A stretch of DNA of 64,000 nt, taken from contig NZ_CP192599.1 in NCBI RefSeq assembly GCF_050632385.1, forward strand, positions 1 to 64,000, given 5' to 3'. Source of the stretch: Humitalea sp050632385. GTDB lineage: Bacteria > Pseudomonadota > Alphaproteobacteria > Acetobacterales > Acetobacteraceae. Position 1 is the first letter of the stretch; every line of letters starts with the position of its first letter. The translations under genes were made by a program, and so were the position numbers. Shown here piece after piece: positions 17,606-26,612 of this stretch. The notes beneath the pieces were generated by a model, which was not told the DNA's origin, did no database searches, and saw nothing but the letters and a program-made list of their open reading frames with translations.

Positions 17606-17669
17606 GAGCATTTTCAAGTCAGGTGGCCTCACCTGACGACTTAGAAAATGCGCCAAAACAACGGTCTAG
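17606..17669 (+). repeat. Dispersed palindromic repeat B, copy 2
   Basis: About 64 bp between the convergent lyase and EamA genes. The core hairpin is GTCAGGTG-gcct-CACCTGAC (17618-17637); outer arms GCATTTTC and GAAAATGC pair perfectly; the tail AAAACAACGGTCTAGG resembles the junction region of repeat A. It could serve as a bidirectional terminator. Confidence 0.85.
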
Positions 17670-17681
17670 GCCGGTGCGACG

Positions 17682-18731
17682 CTACCCATGACCATGCCGG
17701 TGATGCAGGTCCGGGTAATGCGGATGGCGGTGCACGAGCGGTGCATGCCGGTGCCAATGCGTATGCGGTTCGCCCGGCGGTAGGTTGGGGTCGTGCGCAT
17801 GCTGGTGATGCGCGTCGTGCCGATGCCGGTGCTCGTGCTCCATCGCATCATGGGCATGGTCATGCTCGTGCTGCTCGGACAGATGCAGCCATAGGCCGAG
17901 GCCCATCAGGCCGCCCGCGAGCAGCAATGTCATCGATATCGGTTCGCGCAAGACGACCACGGCCAGCACCGCGCCGACGAAGGGCGCCAGCGAGAAATAG
18001 GCCCCGGTGCGCGCGGCACCGAGATGGCGCAGCCCCAGCACGAACAAGGCCAGGCTGACCCCGTAGCCCAAAAAGCCGACGCCGCCCGCCGCCACGACGG
18101 TGCCCGCCGGCGGCAGGTAGGCGCCGCTCGCGAAGGCGAGGAGCAGGTTGACCGTGCCCGCGACCAGCCCCTTCAGCATCGCGATCTGCACCGGATCGGC
18201 GGAGGAGAGTTTCCGCGTCAAATTGTTGTCGATGCCCCAGCACAGGCACGCCCCCGCGATCAGCAGCGCGCCCCAATCCAGCGCGGCGCGTCCCTGCCAG
18301 GACAGCAGCATCGCGCCCGCCAGGATCGCGAAAGCCCCCACCAGCAAACGCCGGTCCACGTTTTCCCGAAACCACAACCAGGCGATCCCCATGGTCGCCA
18401 GGCCTTCCAGATTGAGCAGCAGCGACGCGCTGGCCGCATCGGTGCGGCTGAGCCCGAACATCAGCAAGAGCGGCCCGCCGATCCCCCCCGAAAGGATCAC
18501 CAGACCGAGCCAGGGCATGTCGGCGCGGCGCAACGGCGCCTCGGTCGCCGGCAGCCGAAGGCTGGCCCGGCAGAGGTGGACGATGGCAAGCCCGGCCCCA
18601 GCGCCGAGATACAGCAGGCCGGCCATCATCCAGGGATCGACGAAGCCGAGGAGAAGCTTGGCGACCGGCGTGCTGGCACCGAACAGGATGGCCGATAGCA
18701 ATGCGAGCGTGATGCCGGGATTGATCGTCAT
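17682..18731 (-). CDS. EamA (DMT) family transporter with histidine-rich C-terminal tail
   Basis: 349 residues: about ten hydrophobic segments in two EamA repeats (first starts ITLALLSAILFGASTPVAKLL), then a hydrophilic tail of about 62 residues of which 23 are His, often as HxH or HD/HE pairs. The tail is likely cytoplasmic and metal-binding. DMT transporters export metabolites such as amino acids; the tail suggests metal sensing, buffering or transport of a metal or metal-ligand complex, which is inference. The start at 18731 begins directly at the first membrane helix. A family B repeat lies between its end and the lyase gene. Confidence 0.9.
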   Translation of the reverse strand: MTINPGITLALLSAILFGASTPVAKLLLGFVDPWMMAGLLYLGAGAGLAIVHLCRASLRLPATEAPLRRADMPWLGLVILSGGIGGPLLLMFGLSRTDAASASLLLNLEGLATMGIAWLWFRENVDRRLLVGAFAILAGAMLLSWQGRAALDWGALLIAGACLCWGIDNNLTRKLSSADPVQIAMLKGLVAGTVNLLLAFASGAYLPPAGTVVAAGGVGFLGYGVSLALFVLGLRHLGAARTGAYFSLAPFVGAVLAVVVLREPISMTLLLAGGLMGLGLWLHLSEQHEHDHAHDAMEHEHRHRHDAHHQHAHDPNLPPGEPHTHWHRHAPLVHRHPHYPDLHHRHGHG

Positions 18732-18908
18732 GCCTCGGACCCTAACGCGGACGGAGGCAGGAGTCCTGTGGGCCTGCGCCCGCGTCGCGCCTGCCGGAAC
18801 GGCGCGGACAAAACGCGGCAGGGCCGCGAAGGGACCGCCGCCAATTCCACGATTCCGGATTGCCCCAAGGCGCGGGCTGTAGTTGTTGTCGCCCCACCGT
18901 TCGACCCC

Positions 18909-20480
18909 ATGACTGGTGCCAGGACCCCAACCCGCATGCGCACCGGCCCCTTGCCCGACGCGACGACCAGACTGCCGGAATGGGCGGTGCCGCTGCTGAT
19001 GCTGGCGGCGGCCTTGCTGTTCCGCGCCCTGTCCTTCGTGCCGGCGGTCGTGGACACGGATGAGGGGCTCTACATCCTCCAGGCGCGGGAATGGCTGCGC
19101 GGGGGCTGGCCGCTCGATGCCGTGTGGGACATGCATCCGATCGGGGCGCCGGCGGTCTTCGCCATCGGCATGGCGGGCTTTGGGTCGGGCATCGCGGCCG
19201 TCCGCCTGCTGGGCGCGGTCTTCGTCGCGCTGACCGCCTGGGCGCTGTATGGGCTGGCCCGCACGGGGGGTGTGGCGCGCGCGCCGTCGCTGGGGGCGGG
19301 GGTGCTCTATGCCGCGCTGACGACGCAGTTCGGCGGCATGGCGACGAATACCGAATTGCTCTTCGCGCCCTTTGTCGTGGCGGCGCTGACCATCGGGCTG
19401 CGCGGCGCGGTCACGGCGCTGGATTGGGACGAGGCGCCGCGCTGGTCGTCGCTGTTCTGGATGGGGCTGCTGGTCGGCATCGCCCTGACCATCAAGCCGG
19501 TGGCGACGCCGGAGGGGTGCCTGGCCTTTGCCCTGCTGGTGCTGGTGCCGCTATGGCGCGGGGTGCTGGGGTTTGCGCGGGGCCTGGCGATGGCGGTGGT
19601 CTATGCGGGGCTTTGCGCGCTGCCCACGCTGCTGTTCGCCCTGGCCTACGCGATCAAGGGCGACCTGGCCGAGTTCCTGGACGGGTCGTTCGAGGCGCCG
19701 ATGCGCTACGCCGGTGGCCGGCATGGGTTTTCGGATGCCGCCTGGGCCGTCGGTATCGCGGCGCTGACCGTGCTATGGCCGATCGTGCTGGGCGTGGTGG
19801 CGCTGGTCGGGCGGCGGACGCCGGAGGGGATGGTGCCGGTGTCCTCGCCGGGGCGGCGGATGGGGGTCTTGGGGCTGGCCTGGCTGGCGGCGGCGTCGCT
19901 GGCGATTGCCGGGCCGGGGATGTTCTACATCCACTACTTCCTGATCTGGCTGCCGCCGCTGTCGCTGCTGGCGGCGCTGGGGGCCTGGGCGCTGGTGGAC
20001 CGGCTGTGGCCGGCGCGCGCCGCGCTGGGGTTTTCCGTGATCATCGGCGTGGTCGCGGTGGATGCCTGGCGGGTCGATACCATCCCGCGCCTGCGCCAAG
20101 GGATCGGGCTGCATGCGCCGGACCCGGTGCGAGAGGTCGCCCGCGCCGTCGCCGCCGTGATCGCCCCGGGCGAACCGGTGCTGATGGCCAATTACCATTC
20201 CGTCGTGATCGCGTTGTCGGGGGCGGGGCTGGCCACGCGCTATGCCTTCCCGCCGCATTTTACCGGCCTGTATGGTGGCGTGACCGGCATCGACATCGAT
20301 GCGGAGGTCGCCCGCGTCCTGGCCGAACGCCCGGCCGCGATCGTGGTCGATCGGGGCTGGTGGCACTCCATCCGCCCGGAGGTGCAGGCGATGCTGACCA
20401 CGGCGCTGGCCGAGGGCTATGTGCTGGCGGCCAGCGTGCCGGAGGAACGGGGGATGGTGGAGGTCTGGCGGCGGCGGTGA
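18909..20480 (+). CDS. GT39/ArnT-like membrane glycosyltransferase
   Basis: About 523 residues with 10-12 hydrophobic segments. The first periplasmic loop has the conserved acidic pair in VVDTDEGLYILQAREWLRGG, followed by WDMHPIGAP, as in GT-C enzymes that take sugars from polyprenyl phosphate. A soluble C-terminal domain of about 130 residues follows the membrane part. The start at 18909 (or 18936) is chosen because the preceding 47 codons look non-coding. Monocistronic; transcribed towards, but 2 kb away from, the polysaccharide locus that makes polyprenyl-linked sugars. Acceptor unknown. Confidence 0.83.
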   Translation: MTGARTPTRMRTGPLPDATTRLPEWAVPLLMLAAALLFRALSFVPAVVDTDEGLYILQAREWLRGGWPLDAVWDMHPIGAPAVFAIGMAGFGSGIAAVRLLGAVFVALTAWALYGLARTGGVARAPSLGAGVLYAALTTQFGGMATNTELLFAPFVVAALTIGLRGAVTALDWDEAPRWSSLFWMGLLVGIALTIKPVATPEGCLAFALLVLVPLWRGVLGFARGLAMAVVYAGLCALPTLLFALAYAIKGDLAEFLDGSFEAPMRYAGGRHGFSDAAWAVGIAALTVLWPIVLGVVALVGRRTPEGMVPVSSPGRRMGVLGLAWLAAASLAIAGPGMFYIHYFLIWLPPLSLLAALGAWALVDRLWPARAALGFSVIIGVVAVDAWRVDTIPRLRQGIGLHAPDPVREVARAVAAVIAPGEPVLMANYHSVVIALSGAGLATRYAFPPHFTGLYGGVTGIDIDAEVARVLAERPAAIVVDRGWWHSIRPEVQAMLTTALAEGYVLAASVPEERGMVEVWRRR

Positions 20481-20493
20481 CGCTTCGCTATCG

Positions 20494-20597
20494 CTAGACC
20501 GTCATGCGTTCGCATTCGCTCACGCATGACGGCCTGGCTTGTTGTTTGGTCGCGTGATTCAGCCCTTCGGCGCATTCGCGCCTACGGCCATCACGCT
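20494..20597 (-). repeat. Dispersed palindromic repeat A, copy 3 (reverse orientation)
   Basis: Same 104-bp element on the minus strand between the GT39-like gene and ydcF. Read on its own strand, the stem is CCGTCATGCG / CGCATGACGG where the other copies have CCGCGATGCG / CGCATCGCGG: both sides changed together and pairing is kept. Confidence 0.9.
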
Positions 20598-20626
20598 CTT
20601 GCCCCCACCCTGAACCGGAACCCGCC

Positions 20627-21427
20627 GTGACCGACGTCACCTACGTGCTGTCAAAAATCCTGTGGTTCGTGCTGCGGCCGGGCACCTTGGCGCTGCTGTT
20701 TGCCTGCATCGGCCTGGCGCTGATGTGGCGCGGCCGGCGCTGGGGGCGCTGGCCGCTGCTGGCGGGGATCGGCTTCTTCGTCGTGATCCTGGCGACCCCT
20801 GTCGCCCCCTGGGTGGTGGCGCCGCTGGAAAACCGCTTTGCCCGCCCAGACCCGGTACCCGCGCATGTCGATGGCATCATCGTGCTGGGCGGCGCCGTGG
20901 ACCAGAACCTGACCGAGGCCCGCGGCATCCCGGCCCTGAACGGCGCCGCCGAACGCATGACCGAAGGCGCCATCCTGGCCCGCCGCTTCCCCGACGCACG
21001 CCTGGTGTTCACCGGCGGGCAGGGGTCGCTGGTGCATGGCACCCTGACCGAGGCCGATGTGGCTCGGGGGCTGTGGACCGCCCTGGGCGTGCCGCAGGAC
21101 CACGTGATCTACGAAGACGAAGCCCGCAACACCTTCGACAACGCCGTGCTGACCAAGCGGATCGTGCAACCGCAACCGGGGCAGGTCTGGCTGCTGGTGA
21201 CCTCGGCCAGCCATATGCCGCGGTCGGTCGGGGTGTTCCGCCAGGCGGGCTGGCAAGTGGTGCCCTGGCCGGTGAATTTCCGCACCGGCAGCAGCACCGC
21301 GGCGCTGTACGACGCGCCGTTTCCGGAACGGATCGGGCAGTTCGAGGCGGGGCTGCGGGAATGGGTGGGGCTGGCGGCGTATTGGCTGATGGGGCGGACG
21401 GATGCGCTGTTCCCGGGGCCGCGCTAG
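20627..21427 (+). CDS. YdcF family (DUF218) membrane protein
   Basis: 266 residues. Two N-terminal hydrophobic segments (WFVLRPGTLALLFACIGLAL and the following) are followed by a DUF218 domain starting DGIIVLGGAVDQ, with ARRFPDARLVFTGGQG, a DEARNTFDNA motif and TSASHMPRS. Members such as ElyC and SanA influence envelope integrity and peptidoglycan or lipid-carrier use; the biochemical activity is not settled. It starts with GTG after a family A repeat. The next 383 bp hold no convincing gene. Confidence 0.9.
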   Translation: MTDVTYVLSKILWFVLRPGTLALLFACIGLALMWRGRRWGRWPLLAGIGFFVVILATPVAPWVVAPLENRFARPDPVPAHVDGIIVLGGAVDQNLTEARGIPALNGAAERMTEGAILARRFPDARLVFTGGQGSLVHGTLTEADVARGLWTALGVPQDHVIYEDEARNTFDNAVLTKRIVQPQPGQVWLLVTSASHMPRSVGVFRQAGWQVVPWPVNFRTGSSTAALYDAPFPERIGQFEAGLREWVGLAAYWLMGRTDALFPGPR

Positions 21428-21810
21428 ACTAATTTCTAGACTAGGACTACACAACCGCGAGATGGGGCGAGGCACAAGCCGAACGCTATGTGCTGGCGAT
21501 TTGCGACGCCTGCCCGCAGCTTGCAGCAAGATAAAGACCAGTCGCTCTGCTGATGTCGTTCGGGCCGGGTTCCGGAAAGCGCCGGTCGGATCGCATGTGC
21601 TGTTCTTTCGACTTACTGACGCCAGAACGCGCAACATGGCCCGGGTCCTTCATCAGCGCATGTACTTGCCTGAGCATCTGTGACACACCAAAGCGTAACC
21701 TGCCAGAGCGTCGTTTGTGCGTGCATGATATCCATTATAGAGTGTAATGGCAGAGGTATTCGCGTCCCGTGGGGTTTGCTGAGGTAGGCGTCCTGCTGGG
21801 TGCATCGGCG
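21428..21810. other. Intergenic low-GC stretch without a recognisable gene
   Basis: 383 bp between ydcF and the unknown leftward gene. Base composition is visibly more AT-rich than the flanks. It contains short frames on both strands without ribosome-binding sites, family resemblance or a matching codon pattern. A short palindrome CTAGACTAG lies near its left end (about 21438). I see no tRNA, terminator or mobile gene remnant I can name. Confidence 0.6.
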
Positions 21811-22554
21811 CTATCTTGTAGCGTCTTCCAGCGCATTAACCGTGCTTGCTACGAGATCACTCATCTTCTCGAGGACAAGCGTTATCGGCTCGTGCGCGAT
21901 CTGCAACACGGCCGAGAATGTGAATGCCACCCTGATCCACACCTTGGGGCCGTCGCGCGTCAACCCATCGTTTTGTATATAGTGGTTCTGAATTTCTGGA
22001 TTAGCCGCATCTGCTGGACTTCCTCGCAGACCTAGTGGCAACCCGTCGCGCGGTTCTGCGCCCGTGATGACGATCTTATAATTCTTGCTAAGCACCTGCA
22101 CGTGTTTATCCAATACGTTCAAATCATGCAGCGCACGTATTAGGTAGCCTTTTCCGCCATAATAAGGCTCTATTTTTACGATAGCATCACGAGCAGATGC
22201 TGACGCTTTAAATTTTTCCGCTAAGTATTTTTGAAATGATTGCTTGTCTTCACCATGTGGAAAATAGGTGCTTCGCTTTTTACCTTCAGGAACACAGCAA
22301 CAAGCGGCTTGGTCAAGGGCGGAACGAAGATTGTAAAGAACATCGGCGGCGTTAAGCCGAAGGTCGGCCGGTATAGGGCGGTTTTCGTCCACTACGACAT
22401 TATGTGAATTTAACGTACCACCCGGCTGCAGAGTGACGCGTAGGAAGCCGGTTCCCTCTAGCCGCCGGAATGCAGTCCAATAGGCATCAAAATGGGTGCG
22501 AGCGCGTGCAATTTTCATGTGCGGGCTATTGAAACCACTAATATCGTCAGACAT
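21811..22554 (-). CDS. Hypothetical protein in low-GC island
   Basis: 247-residue soluble protein; the codons are richer in A/T than all neighbours, suggesting horizontal acquisition. It contains an NAADVLYNLRSALDQAACCC segment, which I recall from a family of uncharacterised proteins found sporadically in many bacteria (relatives often read LRSALDHL, reminiscent of helical HEPN-like R-x4-H motifs; here the His is Gln, so RNase activity is doubtful). A GGAGG sits 11 bp before the ATG. It stands alone, in opposite orientation to ydcF. Function not known. Confidence 0.72.
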   Translation of the reverse strand: MSDDISGFNSPHMKIARARTHFDAYWTAFRRLEGTGFLRVTLQPGGTLNSHNVVVDENRPIPADLRLNAADVLYNLRSALDQAACCCVPEGKKRSTYFPHGEDKQSFQKYLAEKFKASASARDAIVKIEPYYGGKGYLIRALHDLNVLDKHVQVLSKNYKIVITGAEPRDGLPLGLRGSPADAANPEIQNHYIQNDGLTRDGPKVWIRVAFTFSAVLQIAHEPITLVLEKMSDLVASTVNALEDATR

Positions 22555-22742
22555 CGCTGATGCTGCCTCCGGTCCTGCTCTTAGTTTATTGTATATGGTG
22601 CTAGCCGCGTTATCGTAGAAATAATTAAATATTTATGCATCGCATCCGGAGCGTTATACATGACACCGGCTTGCGCGTGCGAAAGTCAGGTTTGGCTGTC
22701 GGGGAAAGACGAATAGCGGCAGCCAGTAATTGCCTTGCGATC

Positions 22743-23615
22743 CTACAAATCCAACACCCGCCGCGGCGACGCCTTGCCGGTGATCAACTCCCACACCCCC
22801 AGCATATTCCCGCGGAACCGACCAAACCGGTCCACATGCGGCTCCGGCGCCACCGAGCGGATGAGATTGATCAGGCAGTGGCGGCCCGCGCTCGGCAGCG
22901 CGTGGCTCCAAGGAAAACTGCCCTTGCGCGCCAAATAGATCGGGTTGACCACTTGGCTGTACCCCAACCGTTGCCCCGGGCCGCGGCCGAGTTTCACACC
23001 GAGGTGCACGCCCCGCGCGCCGGCCAGGCGCAGGATGCTGCCGTGTTCGCCCAAGCGGCGGGTCACGTCGATGTCTTCATACCAGGCGTAGAGGGGCAGG
23101 GCCTCGTCCACGCGGATGTCGTGGGCACGCACGGTCGCCATGCGAAAGGCCATGTTGCAGCCATAGCCGTTGAAATGCGGCACGGCGTCGGCCAGGGGGC
23201 CGGCGTAGCTGTCGGCGGCCAGGATCGCGCGGCCTTCGGGCACGGTGATCCCCGGCCCCTTGGCGCCATCGGCCAGGACGGTGCCGGTCGCGACCACGCA
23301 GTCTGGGCGGGCACGGAACACGGCCTCCAGCGCCTCCAGGTATTCCGGCGCGGGCAGGAAGTCGTCGTCGAGGAACAGCACCACGTCGCAATCCTCGACC
23401 GCGTCCAGGATCGCGTTGCGCTGGCGCGGCAGGCCGGGGGTGGTGCGCAGCCAGGTGATGTCAGGGTGCTGCTGCGGCAGGTCGTTCACGTCGTCGCTGG
23501 TGGCGTGGCAGACCAGGATGCTGTCGGGCGCGCGCGTTTGCAGCGCCAGTTCGGCGATGGTTTCGGCCAGGATGGTGGGGCGGCCGCGGGTGGCGATGCC
23601 GATGGCGATGCGCAT
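22743..23615 (-). CDS. Glycosyltransferase family 2 (last gene of polysaccharide locus)
   Basis: 290-residue GT-A fold enzyme: MRIAIGIATRGRPTILAETI at the N-terminus, the metal-binding acidic triplet in VVLFLDDDFLP, and the acceptor-side YAWYEDIDVTRRL. No membrane segments. The ATG start shares one base with the stop of the upstream GT2 gene (TGATG), indicating coupling. Expected to add a sugar to a lipid-linked oligosaccharide in the cytoplasm; donor and linkage cannot be inferred. Confidence 0.88.
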   Translation of the reverse strand: MRIAIGIATRGRPTILAETIAELALQTRAPDSILVCHATSDDVNDLPQQHPDITWLRTTPGLPRQRNAILDAVEDCDVVLFLDDDFLPAPEYLEALEAVFRARPDCVVATGTVLADGAKGPGITVPEGRAILAADSYAGPLADAVPHFNGYGCNMAFRMATVRAHDIRVDEALPLYAWYEDIDVTRRLGEHGSILRLAGARGVHLGVKLGRGPGQRLGYSQVVNPIYLARKGSFPWSHALPSAGRHCLINLIRSVAPEPHVDRFGRFRGNMLGVWELITGKASPRRVLDL

Positions 23616-24475
23616 CAGGGTGTCATCGGCTTCAGCGGGGCGCGGTCGCAGCGGGCGAACAGCCCGCGCAACCGGCCTTGCAGGGTGCGGGCGTAGTAAC
23701 GGCATTCCAGCCCGCGCAGGCGAAGCGCGCTCAGGACCAGGCCGCCGATCGGGCGGATGACGAAGGGCAGCCAGATCGTGATGGGCGCGTGCCGGCGCAG
23801 GGCGAGGCCAAAGCCCGCGCCGTAATCCTGCGCCCGGTCGGCGGCGACGCGGGTCAGCCGCTTGTCCGGGTGGATGATGCGCAGGCCGGGGTCATAGACC
23901 GCCCGGTACCGCGCATGCAGCGCGCGCGCGACAAGATCATTGCCCTCGGCCGAGCCGAAGGGCGTGCCCGGCCCCATGCGGTCATCGAAACCGCCGAGCG
24001 CCAGCGCCACGTCGCGCCGGATGAAGAGGTTGAACTCGATCACGCTGGTCCAGACATTTGCCACGGTGATGGCCCCGCCATCCTGGCGCCAGCGGCCGGA
24101 GCCGAGGCCACCATCCGGCGAGGCCGAGGGACCCGTCAGGATACGCAGCGCCGGGTCGGCGGCAAAGGTCGATGCGACGCGGTTGAGCACACCGGCTGGA
24201 TACAGGCAGTCATCATCGGGGAAGGTCACGATTGCGCCCTTGGCCGCCCGCAGCCCCAGGTTGCGCGCGTGGCAGGCATTGGCGACCGAGGAGCGCAGCC
24301 AGGTCAGCGGGAAATCAGCCGCATGGCGGGCCATGATGTCGGCCAGGCGGTCGTCGCCGTTCTGGTCGACGACGATCACCTCCATGTCCGGGCGGGCCTG
24401 GGCGCGCAGGGTGTCGAAGAGTTCGGCGAGTTCCTGGGTGCGGCCGCGTGTCGCGACGATCAGCGAGAACATCAT
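23615..24475 (-). CDS. Glycosyltransferase family 2
   Basis: 286 residues. MMFSLIVATRGRTQELAELFDTL opens the nucleotide-binding half; VTFPDDDCLYPAGVL carries the Asp triplet; GSAEGNDLVARALHA is the acceptor/catalytic-base region. One hydrophobic stretch near the C-terminus (ITIWLPFVIRPIGGLVLSAL) may associate it with the membrane. The start ATGATG overlaps the stop of the upstream GT4 gene by 4 bp; a longer frame to 25057 lies antiparallel in phase within that gene and is discounted. Distantly paralogous to the next gene downstream. Confidence 0.88.
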   Translation of the reverse strand: MMFSLIVATRGRTQELAELFDTLRAQARPDMEVIVVDQNGDDRLADIMARHAADFPLTWLRSSVANACHARNLGLRAAKGAIVTFPDDDCLYPAGVLNRVASTFAADPALRILTGPSASPDGGLGSGRWRQDGGAITVANVWTSVIEFNLFIRRDVALALGGFDDRMGPGTPFGSAEGNDLVARALHARYRAVYDPGLRIIHPDKRLTRVAADRAQDYGAGFGLALRRHAPITIWLPFVIRPIGGLVLSALRLRGLECRYYARTLQGRLRGLFARCDRAPLKPMTP

Positions 24476-25584
24476 GGCAGGCGCGCCGCCACGACCGCCT
24501 GCATCGCGGTGCGGAAGGCGTCGTGGCTGAAGCGCAGCGCATTGGCGCGGCAGTCGTCCGGCGAGATGGCCAGGGTGTCGAAGACAGCCATGGCATCGAT
24601 GATCGATGCGGCGGTCTGTTCGGGGAACAGCAGGCCCGTGGGGGCCGCGTGGGGCGGGGGGATGATGATGTCGCGCGATCCGCCGCGGCCGAAGGCGATC
24701 ATGGGCGTGCCGCAGGCCTGGGCCTCGACCATGGTGATGCCAAAGTCTTCCTCGGCGGCGTGCAGGCAGGCGCGGGCGCCCTGGGTCAGGCGGACCAGCT
24801 CGTCCTGGCCGACGCGGCCGCGGAATGCGATGTTGGGCGCATTCGCGGCGGCGGCGCGCACGGCCGGCATGTTGGGCCCGTCGCCGACGATGACCAGGCG
24901 ACGGCCGGGCATGCGGGCAAAGGCCTCGGCGACGATTTCGATGCGCTTGTAGGGCACCATGCGCGAGGCCACGAGGCAGTAGTCCTGTTTTTGCGCCTGG
25001 AGCGAAAAGCGTTCCACATCGACAGGCGGATGCACCACCAGCGCATCGCGTCGCCACACTTTCTGGATGCGCTCGGCGATATAGGCGGAGTTGGCCACCA
25101 GCACATCGACCCCGGCGGCGGAGCCACGGTCCCAGATACGCAGCTTGTGCAACAGCCAGCGCGTGTAGGCGCCCTTCAGCCCCGTCTCCAGCCCGGCTTC
25201 GCGCAGGTATTGCGCCTGCAGATCCCAGGCGTAGCGCATTGGCGAATGGATGTAGCTGACGTGCAATTGCCCCGGCCCGGTCAGCACGCCCTTGGCGACG
25301 GCGTGGTTGGAGGAGACGATCAGGTCGTAGCCCGTCATGTCCAACTGCTCGATGGCGAGCGGCATCAATCCCAAAAACCAGCGGAAGCGCTTTTTGGCGA
25401 AGGGCAGCCGCTGGATGAAGGTGGTCTTGGGCACGCGGCCGCCCAAAAATCCGCGCTCGTCATCGGGCAGGAAATCGCAGACGACGTAGAGGTCGGCATC
25501 GGGCCAGCAGTGCAGGAGTTGTTCGAGCACGCGCTCGGAGCCGGCATAGGTATCGAGCCATTCGTGGACGATGGCAGTTTTCAT
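24472..25584 (-). CDS. Glycosyltransferase family 4 (WbaZ/mannosyltransferase type)
   Basis: 370-residue GT-B enzyme. It begins MKTAIVHEWLDTYAGSERVL, typical for WbaZ/WbdC-like mannosyl- or related transferases; the C-terminal half has MVPYKRIEIVAEAF, GDGPNM and the E-x7-E motif in EEDFGITMVEAQACG. Overlaps both neighbours by 4 bp, so it sits in the middle of a coupled set. Cytoplasmic; probably extends the repeat unit after the initiating sugar. Confidence 0.9.
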   Translation of the reverse strand: MKTAIVHEWLDTYAGSERVLEQLLHCWPDADLYVVCDFLPDDERGFLGGRVPKTTFIQRLPFAKKRFRWFLGLMPLAIEQLDMTGYDLIVSSNHAVAKGVLTGPGQLHVSYIHSPMRYAWDLQAQYLREAGLETGLKGAYTRWLLHKLRIWDRGSAAGVDVLVANSAYIAERIQKVWRRDALVVHPPVDVERFSLQAQKQDYCLVASRMVPYKRIEIVAEAFARMPGRRLVIVGDGPNMPAVRAAAANAPNIAFRGRVGQDELVRLTQGARACLHAAEEDFGITMVEAQACGTPMIAFGRGGSRDIIIPPPHAAPTGLLFPEQTAASIIDAMAVFDTLAISPDDCRANALRFSHDAFRTAMQAVVAARLP

Positions 25585-26612
25585 GCACGGGGTTCCGGCA
25601 GCAGGCGCAGCAGCGTTTCGGCCGCCCGTGCCCAGGTGAAATTTTTCGCTCGCGCCAGCCCGGCGTCGCGCAGGGTGGCGGCGAGGCCGGGTTCGTCGAG
25701 CAGTCGGCGCAGCGCGTCGGTCAGGGTCGAGGGCACGGCACTGTCGAACCAGAGCGCGGCATCGCCACAGACCTCCGGCACCGCGCCGGATGCGGCGGCG
25801 ATGACGGGGCAGCCGCAGGTCATGGCTTCCAGCGGCGGCAGGCCAAAGCCTTCGTAGCGGGAAGGGAAGACCAGGCAGAGCGCGTTTTCATAGAGCGCGC
25901 GCAATTCGGCATCGGTGACGCGGCCGAGTGCGACGGCGCCAGGGCCGCCGCCGGCCGGGCGAAACACCGCGGGATCGGCCGCGCCGGCCGCCGCCAGGTG
26001 CATGCCGCGTTCGGCCAAAAGGGCGGCGGCATCGCGCAGCGCGTCGAGGTTCTTGTGCGCGGCGCGGCTGCCGACGGCCAGGGCGTAGCGGCCGGGCTGC
26101 AACCCGTGTTTTTCCAGCACGGCGATGTCGGCGGGGATGCGCAGGACGTGCTCGCCGCCCTCGGGCATCACGCCGATGCGGCTGGGGTCGATGTGCAGGT
26201 TCTTGGCGATGCGCCCGCGCGAAAACTCCGACACGGTGATCAGCCGCGCGCCGGTCCGCGCCAGGGCGTGGTGCAGGAAGCGATACCAGAGCCGGAAGGG
26301 CAGGGAATAGGATTCTGGGGTGTCGAAGACGCCGGCGTCGTGGATCACCACGGCCTGGCGCCGCCCGACCCGCAGCGGGGCGGTGTTGCCGAGGTTGATC
26401 AGCACATCGCCGCTGAGCGCGCCGGGAAGGTCCAATTGTTCCCAGGCCTGGCCGGACCGGCTGCCGATGGCGATGCCGCCCGTGACGCCGGGCGGGGTCA
26501 GCAGCCGTACCGGCCGCAGCAGGGCCAGGGCGGCCGTGACCTCGCCGGCAAAACGCTGCACCCCGGTCAGCCCCTGGGCCAGATAGCGGCCGTTGACGGC
26601 AAGCCCGGTCAT
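25581..26612 (-). CDS. Glycosyltransferase family 4
   Basis: 343-residue GT-B enzyme: MTGLAVNGRYLAQGLTGVQR at the start, VVIHDAGVFDTPESY, VSEFSRGRIAKN, GSRAAHKNLDAL and the E-x7-E motif in SRYEGFGLPPLEAMTCGCPV. The ATG overlaps the stop of the flippase gene (ATGA). The frame continues far upstream but only as a shadow of the flippase gene. A nucleotide-sugar-dependent transferase of the polysaccharide locus. Confidence 0.9.
   Translation of the reverse strand: MTGLAVNGRYLAQGLTGVQRFAGEVTAALALLRPVRLLTPPGVTGGIAIGSRSGQAWEQLDLPGALSGDVLINLGNTAPLRVGRRQAVVIHDAGVFDTPESYSLPFRLWYRFLHHALARTGARLITVSEFSRGRIAKNLHIDPSRIGVMPEGGEHVLRIPADIAVLEKHGLQPGRYALAVGSRAAHKNLDALRDAAALLAERGMHLAAAGAADPAVFRPAGGGPGAVALGRVTDAELRALYENALCLVFPSRYEGFGLPPLEAMTCGCPVIAAASGAVPEVCGDAALWFDSAVPSTLTDALRRLLDEPGLAATLRDAGLARAKNFTWARAAETLLRLLPEPRA

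Noticed and set aside
17666..17863. Minus-strand frame rich in Met/Thr/Arg over the EamA tail
   Set aside because: It is the +1 shadow of the histidine-rich coding region, where CAT/CAC codons give ATG/ACC in another phase.
21402..21747. Short frames after ydcF (60-93 codons)
   Set aside because: No ribosome-binding site or conserved feature, and several overlap on both strands; treated as non-coding.
24786..25127. Frame overlapping the GT4 gene on the same strand
   Set aside because: Pro/Arg/Trp-rich shadow in another phase of the glycosyltransferase gene, with no start signal.
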